A DNA stretch of 6,230 nucleotides from an uncultured Erysipelotrichaceae bacterium (GTDB lineage Bacteria > Bacillota_I > Bacilli_A > Erysipelotrichales > Erysipelotrichaceae). The notes below the pieces were generated by a model, which saw only the letters and a list, made by a program, of their open reading frames with translations, was not told the DNA's origin and did not search any database. Of the stretch, positions 1-5,759 are shown one piece after another. The number at the start of each line of letters is the position of its first letter. Positions within the stretch are counted from its first letter, which is position 1. A program made the translations under genes and the position numbers. Location: contig CALFEZ010000237.1 of NCBI GenBank assembly GCA_937957895.1, positions 1 to 6,230 of the forward strand. Direction: 5' to 3'.

Positions 1-30
1 GACGATGACGACGACGATGACGACGATTAA
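1..30 (+). CDS. C-terminal poly-aspartate tail of an upstream gene (partial)
   Basis: The first nine codons read Asp nine times (GAC/GAT mix) and end at TAA 28-30. This is the last piece of a gene that begins before the window. Highly acidic tails of this kind are known in several proteins, among them the RNA polymerase delta subunit (RpoE) of Firmicutes, but nine residues cannot identify the family. A weak 7-bp hairpin with one G-T pair (34-40/47-53) follows the stop but has no T-run. A low-complexity GAC/GAT repeat out of frame with any gene is the alternative reading; the clean stop right after it favours a true tail. Confidence 0.5.
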   Translation, partial: DDDDDDDDD

Positions 31-121
31 CTAATTGTATGATTTGATGCAATACTCAGTAGATTTTAAGATGGTCGAAATCAAATAGGCCAGTTCGTCT
101 TTTAGAAAAACTAAATGATAG

Positions 122-277
122 AGAGAGTATAGAGTATTATGTGTAGACGTCATGACGCAGAAAGAGACGAGGCGTTTTGAAAGAGTGGGAAGCACTCAAG
201 TAATACGTAGTTTTCGAAATAACAATTTTGTCTTAAAGATGGAGGAAGGCTTGGTCGTTGAAGTGTACAAACAATAA
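122..277 (+). pseudogene. Relic of the 3' end of a metallopeptidase gene (paralogue of the gene at 3133-4170)
   Basis: Positions 223-302 align without gaps to 4101-4180 with 67 of 80 bases identical by hand count. In the matching frame the relic reads NFVLKMEEGLVVEVYKQ then TAA at 275-277, against NFVFKMEDGMVVEVYKQ in the intact gene, which continues for five more residues (QEGSE). The frame stays open back to 122, where REY matches the REY of the intact protein (residues 299-301), but 125-220 is too diverged and about nine codons too long for a confident alignment. No start, catalytic region or ribosome binding site remains. It is either the stump of a duplicated locus or of a related locus that recombined here. 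Confidence 0.75.
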
Positions 278-370
278 GAAGCACCAGGGGAACAAAGCCA
301 AAACCTGCAAGATAATTTGTTCAAACCGATTACGATTATTATGTTCCTGATGACATTCATGTTGATATTT
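278..370 (-). pseudogene. Relic of the 3' end of a cardiolipin synthase gene (paralogue of cls at 4162-5730)
   Basis: Similarity to the intact locus continues past the metallopeptidase stop into the opposing gene. Positions 349-370 match 4228-4249 at 19 of 22 bases, with a one-base gap somewhere in 303-348, where similarity is lower. Read on the minus strand, the relic gives INMNVIRNIIIVIGLNK, against INMDVIKQTPIVIRLVQ near the C-terminus of the intact enzyme (residues 496-512), 10 of 17 identical. No HKD catalytic motif remains. The relic therefore preserves the same tail-to-tail gene order as the intact junction. Confidence 0.7.
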
Positions 371-389
371 GAAAATAAAGCACTAAGTC

Positions 390-413
390 AAATGTTGGGG
401 TAACCCAACATTT
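390..413. terminator. Perfect 10-bp hairpin with GTAA loop, terminator-like
   Basis: AAATGTTGGG (390-399) and CCCAACATTT (404-413) are exact inverted repeats around a four-base GTAA loop, which in RNA is a stable GNRA-type tetraloop. The stem ends are A/T-rich but there is no long T-run, so termination is plausible rather than certain. With the alignment offset of the relic, it falls where the intact locus has its own terminator (4262-4284), although the sequences are unrelated. Confidence 0.5.
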
Positions 414-453
414 ATTATAGAACCGAATGAAAAAGATGTTCAAGCATCCTATC

Positions 454-485
454 AGGACCCGGTAAAACCGGATCCTTTGTTTGTT
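454..485 (+). terminator. Probable intrinsic terminator
   Basis: AGGACCCGGT (454-463) pairs with ACCGGATCCT (467-476) with one mismatch and a three-base loop, and is followed by a T-rich tract (476-486, interrupted by single G bases). This is a normal rho-independent layout for plus-strand transcripts. It has no intact gene directly in front of it, so it would stop read-through from the gene ending at 30 or from the relic. Confidence 0.6.
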
Positions 486-493
486 TAACGGAC

Positions 494-521
494 ATTGATA
501 GTCAATAGTTCATTTGATGAA
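494..521. repeat. Two adjacent small perfect palindromes upstream of the arsC-like gene
   Basis: ATTGA-TAG-TCAAT (494-506) is followed two bases later by TTCAT-TTG-ATGAA (509-521). Both have five-base arms and three-base spacers, and the motif partly recurs as ATCAATC at 521-527. Paired short dyads of this size can be repressor operators, but they lie about 75-100 bp upstream of the suggested promoter and match no operator that I recognise. Confidence 0.25.
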
Positions 522-593
522 TCAATCAGAAAGTGTCAAGCAAAAAAGTCATATCAGAGATTTGTTAAGGTTTTGTAAATAGCGTCAAATCGA

Positions 594-622
594 TTGTTGA
601 TCAATTTTGATGGTGGTAAGAT
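594..622 (+). promoter_or_regulatory. Possible sigma-A-type promoter of the arsC-like gene
   Basis: TTGTTG (594-599), a 17-base spacer and TAAGAT (617-622) lie 33 bp before the start codon. Both hexamers are imperfect matches to TTGACA/TATAAT. The palindrome TTGATCAA (597-604) overlaps the -35 and could be an operator. The leader would be very short. Confidence 0.35.
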
Positions 623-654
623 AAAACCGAAAGCAATCAAATGGAGGAAGTGAC

Positions 655-1539
655 ATGATAAAAGTGCTGTTTGTATGTGTTCATAACTCAGCAAGAAGTC
701 AAATGGCAGAAGCATTCATGAATAAACTTGGGAAAGGCCTTTTCTTAGCTGAGAGTGCAGGGTTAAGACCAGGTAAACTGAATCCTGACGTGATTGATTC
801 TATGGCTGAAATTGGATATGACATCAAAAATAATGCGACGAAATCGGTGTTTGACTTTTACAAAGAAGGAAGAAGATATCAATATGTGATCAAAGTATGC
901 GATCAAATCAGTGGTCAAAAATGCCCGATTTTCCCAGCAACAAAACAACAGATCGACTGGAATCATGAAGATCCATCGCAATTTGAAGGAACAAAAACCG
1001 AACGCTTGGAACAGGTTCGCTTGATCAGAGAAGATATACGTAAAAATGTGAAGGAATTTATTGAGTACCATCAAATCAGGGAGTTCGATTATTATCATGA
1101 AAGCAAATTGGCTCTCGTCACAACATCGATGGATGACTTTCGTGATGAAATCAATGTGGATGATATCATTGTAAACAACGGCAGCAAGGTAATGTATGGA
1201 GCATGTCAAGATTTATTCAAACAGAACGAAAGAAAACAGTTTGGAAACAGTGTTGTTGCTGCTACGAACCTGATCTTGCTCAAATACGCTCACAGCATCA
1301 AAAAAACTTACGATCTCACCACATTTTCTCCAACACAGGTGTTGGGACTGATGGATGAAATGTGGGATATCATCTATCCTATCAAGCAAGGCAAGATCAC
1401 GATGGAAGCATTTGTCAACGGAATCGATCATTTCGCAAATCTCAAAAAGATCGATATTCATTCAACATTCGAACCATCGATGCAAGCAGCCCTCCCAGTG
1501 CCAAAGAGGCAATCGTTGGGTTTGTACAGCAATCTTTGA
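655..1539 (+). CDS. arsC: ArsC-type arsenate reductase domain fused to a truncated papain/C39-like domain
   Basis: Residues 1-140 form a complete thioredoxin-coupled arsenate reductase of the low-molecular-weight phosphatase fold, a cytoplasmic enzyme that reduces arsenate to arsenite. It shows the P-loop Cys8-X5-Arg14 with Ser15, the redox pair Cys82 and Cys90 (Cys82/Cys89 in Bacillus subtilis ArsC) and the DP loop at Asp106-Pro107. Bacillus ArsC is about 139 residues, so the next 150 residues are extra. Residues 150-273 resemble a family of papain/C39-like cysteine peptidases (GACQ at 182-185, VVAATN at 200-205), but the usual Cys-Gly nucleophile site reads Asn198-Ser199. The last 20 or so residues are out-of-frame sequence up to TGA 1537-1539; the true frame continues in the next entry. 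The start is set by GGAGG at 643-647, seven bases before ATG. No arsR or arsenite pump gene is adjacent, so an arsenic role rests on the domain alone. Confidence 0.85.
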   Translation: MIKVLFVCVHNSARSQMAEAFMNKLGKGLFLAESAGLRPGKLNPDVIDSMAEIGYDIKNNATKSVFDFYKEGRRYQYVIKVCDQISGQKCPIFPATKQQIDWNHEDPSQFEGTKTERLEQVRLIREDIRKNVKEFIEYHQIREFDYYHESKLALVTTSMDDFRDEINVDDIIVNNGSKVMYGACQDLFKQNERKQFGNSVVAATNLILLKYAHSIKKTYDLTTFSPTQVLGLMDEMWDIIYPIKQGKITMEAFVNGIDHFANLKKIDIHSTFEPSMQAALPVPKRQSLGLYSNL

Positions 1540-1807
1540 CAGAACTTAAACCAGTCGCGTTTTTAAACCTAGCTCATGATGAAAAGGATGATTCCCACCA
1601 CTGGAGTGTGCTTGTCAAAACTGATCAATCAGGGAACAAAGTGGATGTTCTTGATGATGGGTCCATCAGCGAGATTGACTTGATGCAATGGCTAAATACC
1701 GAAAAATCCAAAGGTGTCTTTTTGACTTTTTGAATCATCCATCATTTTTAGTTGAACAATCACATGATCCTGAATCATCATTGTTGCAGATCGCTTGTGA
1801 GCAGTAA
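1474..1807 (+). pseudogene. Out-of-frame remainder of the C-terminal papain/C39-like domain
   Basis: A -1 shift near 1471-1490 moves the coding signal to another frame, which reads PPSAKEAIVGFVQQSL, then KPVAFLNLAHDEKDDSHHW and VLDDGS-EIDLMQWLN, up to TGA 1731-1733. HW and the following beta-strand and Asp residues match the His part of the papain-like family that ends the preceding ORF. A second -1 shift at the T5 runs 1719-1723 or 1727-1731 restores a 25-residue tail starting LNHPSFLVEQSHDPES and ending at TAA 1805-1807, directly on a terminator. The full ancestral protein would be about 384 residues. Both lesions are single-base losses, one in a homopolymer, so assembly or read errors could mimic decay; the missing nucleophile upstream argues for real loss of function. 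Confidence 0.7.
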
Positions 1808-1828
1808 AACACCTACAAGGTGTTTTTT
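1806..1828 (+). terminator. Intrinsic terminator of the arsC-peptidase gene
   Basis: AAAACACCT (1806-1814) and AGGTGTTTT (1818-1826) are exact inverted repeats around an ACA loop, running into six T bases (1823-1828). The stem overlaps the TAA at 1805-1807, supporting that position as the original end of the gene. The flanking A-run also makes it potentially bidirectional. Confidence 0.85.
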
Positions 1829-1897
1829 ACGTTCAAGACAATCAAGTTCAGAAGCGATAAAGCATTTTTAAAGATAGAGAAACACCTCCCCAAAAAG

Positions 1898-1927
1898 TTG
1901 CCAGTTTTTGGTACATGACGGTATAAT
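1898..1927 (+). promoter_or_regulatory. Promoter of the serine hydrolase-metallopeptidase operon
   Basis: TTGCCA (1898-1903), an 18-base spacer and a perfect TATAAT (1922-1927) form the best promoter in the window. Transcription would start near 1934, leaving a leader of about 90 bases before the first gene. Confidence 0.75.
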
Positions 1928-1982
1928 ACATTCAAACGCTGAAACTTGATCATCAGTATCATGAACCCCTACCAAAGAAAGG

Positions 1983-2008
1983 CAGACGATCCAAAGAAAC
2001 ATCGTCTG
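1983..2008 (+). promoter_or_regulatory. Leader hairpin just upstream of the ribosome binding site
   Basis: CAGACGAT (1983-1990) and ATCGTCTG (2001-2008) are exact 8-bp inverted repeats around a 10-base A-rich loop. The stem ends three bases before the AAGGAG ribosome binding site (2012-2017). There is no T-run, so it is not a terminator; it could stabilise the mRNA, tune translation or bind a regulator. Confidence 0.45.
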
Positions 2009-2023
2009 ATCAAGGAGATTTAA

Positions 2024-3085
2024 ATGAAGATGAAAGAATCAACGCTTGAGCATGCATTTGAAGCAATCAGCAGTAAAAAAGGAGTTTCCAGTGCTGTTTT
2101 CAGAGTTGAAAATGGAGATGGAAGCTTTTTTTGGAGCAAATCATACGGTGAGATGCACGAAGATGACCGTTATTTCATCGCCAGTGTCACAAAGCTTTAC
2201 ATCACCACGATCATTCTGATGCTTGTCAATCAAGGGAAACTGAAACTGCAAGATCCCATCAGAAAGTATCTTCCCGATGATATGATCACAGGTTTGCATG
2301 TCATCAAAGAAGTCGACTACTCCCAGGACATTACGATAAAACACCTGATCTCAAACACATCAGGATTGCCGGACTATTTCTTTCATAAACTTCCCAATGG
2401 CAAAACCTTCGCATCCAACATCCTTGAAGGAGTCGATGTGTCATTGTCACTTGAAGATACCATCCGCTATGTCAAAGATTTTACGCCAAAGTTTCCTCCC
2501 GGGAAAAAAGGCAAAGCAGCATACTCCGATACGAACTATCAATTGCTGCAAAAGATCATCGAAGTCGTATGCGACCAGCCACTTTCAGAAGTATTTCAAA
2601 AACGCATTTTCGATCGACTTGATCTGAAGCACACCTATGCTTATACCGACATCACGGACACTCGTCCCGTTCCTTATAATTACGGAATGAAGAAACTTTG
2701 GGTTCCCAAATACATGGCTACCATCACGGGTGAAGGTGGGATCGTTTCCACTGCCAAAGAGGTCATGGTGCATACAAAAAGCTTTTTTCAAGGAGAGTTC
2801 TTTGCAAAAGAAGAGATTGAATCATTAAAACAATGGAACATCATCTTACCTCCACCAAGTTTGTTCTATTTTGGGGTGGGGTTGGAAAAACTGTTTGTTC
2901 CGCGCATTATCTCTCCATTAAAGCCGATCGGAGAGATCCTCGGATTTTGGGGACAGACAGGTTCTTTTGCATTTTATCATCCGAAAACCGATCTATACTT
3001 TAGTGGAACGACCAATCAGATCAACGGAGCCGGTCATGCAGCTGCTCTTAAAGCCATGCTCAGGATCATCAAATCACAACTATAA
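2024..3085 (+). CDS. Serine hydrolase of the beta-lactamase / penicillin-binding fold (class C type)
   Basis: This 353-residue protein has the active-site order of the beta-lactamase-related (class C/esterase) family: Ser54-Val-Thr-Lys57 (nucleophile and base), HLISNTSGLPDY (107-118), Tyr167-Ser-Asp169 for the usual YxN, and a late GQTGSFAFY (310-318) for the KTG/HTG-like strand, followed by DLYFSGTTNQ (323-332). All catalytic positions look intact, though Asp169 and Gln311 are variants. There is no signal peptide or transmembrane segment, so it is probably cytoplasmic and more likely an esterase or peptidase than a secreted beta-lactamase; the substrate cannot be read from sequence. The start ATG has AAGGAG six bases upstream. 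It is the first gene of an operon, with the metallopeptidase gene 47 bp downstream and no terminator between them. Confidence 0.88.
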   Translation: MKMKESTLEHAFEAISSKKGVSSAVFRVENGDGSFFWSKSYGEMHEDDRYFIASVTKLYITTIILMLVNQGKLKLQDPIRKYLPDDMITGLHVIKEVDYSQDITIKHLISNTSGLPDYFFHKLPNGKTFASNILEGVDVSLSLEDTIRYVKDFTPKFPPGKKGKAAYSDTNYQLLQKIIEVVCDQPLSEVFQKRIFDRLDLKHTYAYTDITDTRPVPYNYGMKKLWVPKYMATITGEGGIVSTAKEVMVHTKSFFQGEFFAKEEIESLKQWNIILPPPSLFYFGVGLEKLFVPRIISPLKPIGEILGFWGQTGSFAFYHPKTDLYFSGTTNQINGAGHAAALKAMLRIIKSQL

Positions 3086-3132
3086 GCAGATCCAAACAGA
3101 AAACGACACGTATCCAAAAGGAGGTTTTTGAC

Positions 3133-4170
3133 ATGCAAACAACATACCAACACATACAACAACGCTTGGATAAAATCGACTTTCAAACACTATGGCCGGG
3201 GTTCAAACGATATGAGTTTGCTTTGTATGATGATCAACATGTTATCCTCAACGATCAAGTCATGCCTAAAACCGGAGAGTTTGTTGCCAATACTGCGATC
3301 AACTACCAAGGACGTCAGATCGCGATCTGGTATCTTAAAGAAGACATGGATGTGGATGTCCTTACCAGCAAGATCGTCCATGAGATGTTCCATGCTTATC
3401 AAAACGACCAACACGAGCAACGATTTCCCAATGAGTTTGAAACGATATTCCATTATCGATATACCCCACAACTGCTTTGGATCAAACTTCATGAAAACCG
3501 ACTGTTGAAACAACTGGTCGAAAACTTTGATCAAGCCTACTTCGATCTGTTGATGAGGTGGCGAAAAACCAGAAAGCAAACATATCCTTACGAGTATGAG
3601 TATGAAAGCAAGATCGAAAGCATCGAAGGAACTGCAACTTATGTTGAGTGGATGGTGCTTTTACAACTATCTCAAGAAAAATATGAAGACACTCTAAAGC
3701 GAAAGTTGGATCAGTTAGAGGATCTTCATCATTATATCCCTGCCAGGATCCTTTCCTATGATGTGGGGGCGTTGTTGTTGATGGTGTGTCAAACCAATGC
3801 GATCGCCATCGATCAAACCATCCAAAACAACTCAATACTGCTTTTTGATCCTTTGATAGATCAAGTGGAAGCATTGAAGGAAATATCATTACCGGATGTG
3901 TCGACGCTTGAATTCTATCAACATGACCAAGAACAACTTAAACAGAAAATAGAGAGCATCATCCAAAACCCTGCCAAGACAATGACTGGCCGATACAAGC
4001 TGATCGTGTTCAATGTCTACTCAGCAAGAGAATATCAGGGATATATCTTTAGTGAGCATTTGCTGATCATCGCTGATCAAAAAAACCATACGATGTATGG
4101 CAATTTTGTCTTTAAGATGGAAGATGGCATGGTCGTTGAAGTATACAAACAACAAGAAGGATCAGAGTAA
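3133..4170 (+). CDS. HExxH zinc-metallopeptidase-like protein of unknown family
   Basis: The 345-residue product carries His83-Glu-Met-Phe-His87 in the context IVHEMFHAYQ, the zinc-binding helix of zincin peptidases. ESIEGTATYVEW (162-173) offers Glu162 or Glu165 as the third zinc ligand about 80 residues later, a gluzincin-like arrangement. The C-terminal part (286-340) is rich in predicted beta-strand and is the section duplicated as a relic at 122-277. There is no signal peptide or membrane segment, so a cytoplasmic location is likely. I do not recognise the exact family and give no substrate. AAAAGGAGG (3116-3124) sits eight bases before ATG. It is cotranscribed with the serine hydrolase upstream and overlaps the convergent cls gene by 9 bp. 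Its coding sequence contains the apparent cls terminator (4079-4100). It holds 21 GATC sites in 1,038 bp, the highest density in the window. Confidence 0.8.
   Translation: MQTTYQHIQQRLDKIDFQTLWPGFKRYEFALYDDQHVILNDQVMPKTGEFVANTAINYQGRQIAIWYLKEDMDVDVLTSKIVHEMFHAYQNDQHEQRFPNEFETIFHYRYTPQLLWIKLHENRLLKQLVENFDQAYFDLLMRWRKTRKQTYPYEYEYESKIESIEGTATYVEWMVLLQLSQEKYEDTLKRKLDQLEDLHHYIPARILSYDVGALLLMVCQTNAIAIDQTIQNNSILLFDPLIDQVEALKEISLPDVSTLEFYQHDQEQLKQKIESIIQNPAKTMTGRYKLIVFNVYSAREYQGYIFSEHLLIIADQKNHTMYGNFVFKMEDGMVVEVYKQQEGSE
4079..4100 (-). terminator. Intrinsic terminator of cls, embedded in the metallopeptidase coding sequence
   Basis: On the minus strand CCATAC (4100-4095) and GTATGG (4091-4086) form a perfect 6-bp stem with an ATC loop, followed at once by seven T bases (4085-4079). 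It lies 62 bases beyond the cls stop codon. On the plus strand the same bases encode about residues 316-323 (QKNHTMYG) of the metallopeptidase. Confidence 0.7.
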
Positions 4171-5730
4171 CGGAGCCAATATCTTCAAGGCATTTTGTAC
4201 TAATCGGATCACGATCGGAGTTTGTTTGATGACATCCATGTTGATCTGTTTTGATCGACGCAAGACGTATTCCACGTCTTTTTTCATGTCTTGGATGATA
4301 GGATGTCCGATAAAAAGTGCAGCATTCTCATAGTGAAGATACAAGCTGCGATAATCCAGATTGATCGTACCAATCAGCGCGATCTCATCATCGCATACCA
4401 TCGACTTCGCATGCAAAAACCCCGGTCCATATTCATAGATCTTAACTCCGGCCTGCAACAGTGGGCGATAGTGAGAGCGGCTTACTAAAAAGACGGAACG
4501 TTTGTCAGGGATCCCCGGCATGAAGATCTTGATGTCGATGCCACTTTTGGCAGCGATCGCACAGGCAGTGACCATTTCTTGGGAAATGATCAGATACGGA
4601 GTAAAGATATGCACATATCGCTGAGCTTGCAGGATGGTGGATAAAAAGATGTTTTCACCAACTGCTTCATCATCGAGCGGTGAATCACTGAATGCCTGAA
4701 CAAAACCTTGATGCTCTTGAACAGGGTGGTTTTTGAAGTAGCGATCCACGTTTTCATCATGGGTGTTGCTGACGTATTGCCATGTGGATAGAAAGATCTT
4801 GGTCAGGCTGTTGACCCCATCTCCGGTGATCAGACAGGCAGTATCTTTCCAGTGTCCGAACTTGCTGTTGATGTTGATATACTCATCACCCAGATTGATT
4901 CCACCGACAAACCCCACCTGGCCATCGATGATGGTGATCTTGCGGTGGTCGCGATGGTTGTGTTGGATGGTCGCTATCGGGGTGATGGGATTGAACACAT
5001 GGCATTCGATGCCATAGGATCGAAGGGTTTTGTGATAGTTGCCGGGCAAAGAAAACAAACTTCCAACATCATCGTACATGACCCGTACAGTCACTCCTTG
5101 TTTGGCCTTCTCTTTTAAGATGGTGAGTATGGCATCCCACATGACACCTTCCTTGATGATGAAGTAGTGCATAAAGATAAACGACTCGGCTTTGGACAAC
5201 TGCTGCAACAAACTTTCCCAGAAGCGTTCACCATCGGGATAATACTCGGCATGATCCAAACGATGGATGGGAGCTTTTGCCTGATGACGGATGTAATCCG
5301 ATACCCCGATCCAATGAGGGTGAGCTTGCTTGAGTGCTTCTTTCTCCAACATATCTTCTTTGTCATGATCTTTGAAGATCCGTGCGGAGCGTGCGATCCG
5401 CTTTTGATGCGCCTTGCTTAAATGGGTCTGTCCAATCAACACATACAGGATACCGCCTACCAGCGGTAAAATCATCAGCACCACCAACCAGGAGATCTTG
5501 GATGCCTGATTGGCATTGCTGTTGATGATCATGATCGCAAAACCTAGTCCGATGATCGTACTTAAAAATGCATAGGTGGAAAAATAGCGATTGAAGGACA
5601 CCAAAAAAACAGATGCCAACATCAGTTGAGCGATGATCAAAAACGATGCGATGGTAAAACGATGGATCAGTAATTCAAGTAGTTTCTTCATGTTTTGTTT
5701 CGACAGCATCATACGACACACTTCGATCAC
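4162..5730 (-). CDS. cls: Cardiolipin synthase (phospholipase D superfamily)
   Basis: This 522-residue enzyme joins phosphatidylglycerol molecules into cardiolipin at the membrane. Hydrophobic segments at about 24-46, 51-70 and 79-100 form the N-terminal anchor, the last matching the PLDc_N signature (SWLVVLMILPLVGGILYVLIG region). Two complete HKD motifs follow: His262-Arg-Lys264-X4-Asp269 (HRKITIIDG) and His440-Ala-Lys442-X4-Asp447 (HAKSMVCDD), with GGINLGDEY and GTINLDYRS after them. Length is close to the usual 480-510. The GTG start at 5728-5730 is favoured because AAGGA lies six bases upstream; ATG codons at residues 7, 8 and 14 lack good ribosome binding sites. The 3' end overlaps the convergent metallopeptidase gene by 9 bp and contains that operon's apparent terminator. 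A decayed copy of this 3' end lies at 278-370. It is divergent from the iron-transport lipoprotein gene. Confidence 0.93.
   Translation of the reverse strand: MIEVCRMMLSKQNMKKLLELLIHRFTIASFLIIAQLMLASVFLVSFNRYFSTYAFLSTIIGLGFAIMIINSNANQASKISWLVVLMILPLVGGILYVLIGQTHLSKAHQKRIARSARIFKDHDKEDMLEKEALKQAHPHWIGVSDYIRHQAKAPIHRLDHAEYYPDGERFWESLLQQLSKAESFIFMHYFIIKEGVMWDAILTILKEKAKQGVTVRVMYDDVGSLFSLPGNYHKTLRSYGIECHVFNPITPIATIQHNHRDHRKITIIDGQVGFVGGINLGDEYININSKFGHWKDTACLITGDGVNSLTKIFLSTWQYVSNTHDENVDRYFKNHPVQEHQGFVQAFSDSPLDDEAVGENIFLSTILQAQRYVHIFTPYLIISQEMVTACAIAAKSGIDIKIFMPGIPDKRSVFLVSRSHYRPLLQAGVKIYEYGPGFLHAKSMVCDDEIALIGTINLDYRSLYLHYENAALFIGHPIIQDMKKDVEYVLRRSKQINMDVIKQTPIVIRLVQNALKILAPLL
4262..4284 (+). terminator. 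Intrinsic terminator of the hydrolase-metallopeptidase operon, embedded in cls
   Basis: AAGACGT (4262-4268) and ACGTCTT (4274-4280) form a perfect 7-bp stem around ATTCC, running into six T bases (4279-4284). It lies about 90 bases past the metallopeptidase stop, inside the cls coding sequence, where it encodes about residues 484-490 (KDVEYVL) on the opposite strand. Confidence 0.7.
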
Positions 5731-5736
5731 AAACGA

Positions 5737-5741
5737 TCCTT
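5737..5741 (-). promoter_or_regulatory. Ribosome binding site that decides the GTG start of cls
   Basis: AAGGA on the minus strand lies six bases before the GTG at 5730-5728. The in-frame ATG codons further in have no comparable purine-rich site, so GTG is the preferred start. Confidence 0.6.
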
Positions 5742-5759
5742 GCTGTCTCTATCGATTAC

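Larger units (their letters stand above)
31..654. other. Gene-free stretch containing a decayed duplicate, two hairpins and the arsC promoter region
   Basis: No intact gene is visible on either strand in these 624 bases. Positions 31-121 show nothing I can assign; all frames carry stops. Positions 122-370 are remnants of a metallopeptidase 3' end and a cls 3' end. Positions 390-413 and 454-485 are hairpins, and 486-654 is the upstream region of the arsC-like gene. GATC occurs only twice here (471 and 599), in contrast to its high density in the genes downstream. Confidence 0.65.

Noticed and set aside
34..53. Hairpin right after the poly-Asp stop as a terminator.
   Set aside because: Only seven A/T-rich pairs including a G-T pair, with no T-run after it.
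51..90. A possible second, earlier relic (TACTCAG at 54-60 and TTTAAGATGG near 65-74 resemble parts of 4018-4024 and 4111-4120).
   Set aside because: The matches are 7-10 bases, have inconsistent offsets and need large gaps; chance is enough to explain them.
763..1209. A 148-codon minus-strand ORF opposite arsC.
   Set aside because: It is antisense to a conserved ArsC domain and its translation resembles no protein; no ribosome binding site was seen.
1355..1549. A separate short plus-strand ORF inside the arsC-peptidase gene.
   Set aside because: It overlaps the well-supported frame, has no ribosome binding site and a composition typical of an out-of-frame shadow.
1537..1733. Read-through of TGA as Trp (Mycoplasma code) to explain the broken arsC-peptidase ORF.
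   Set aside because: Reading TGA 1537-1539 as Trp does not enter the conserved frame, which is a different one, and cls uses TGA as its stop.
1946..1965. Imperfect palindrome TTGATCATCAGTATCATGAA after the operon promoter as an operator.
   Set aside because: Only six of ten positions per half-site pair, weaker than other dyads here and matching no known operator.
3482..3889. Minus-strand ORF opposite the metallopeptidase gene.
   Set aside because: Shadow of a conserved gene, rich in Ser/His/Thr runs typical of antisense frames.
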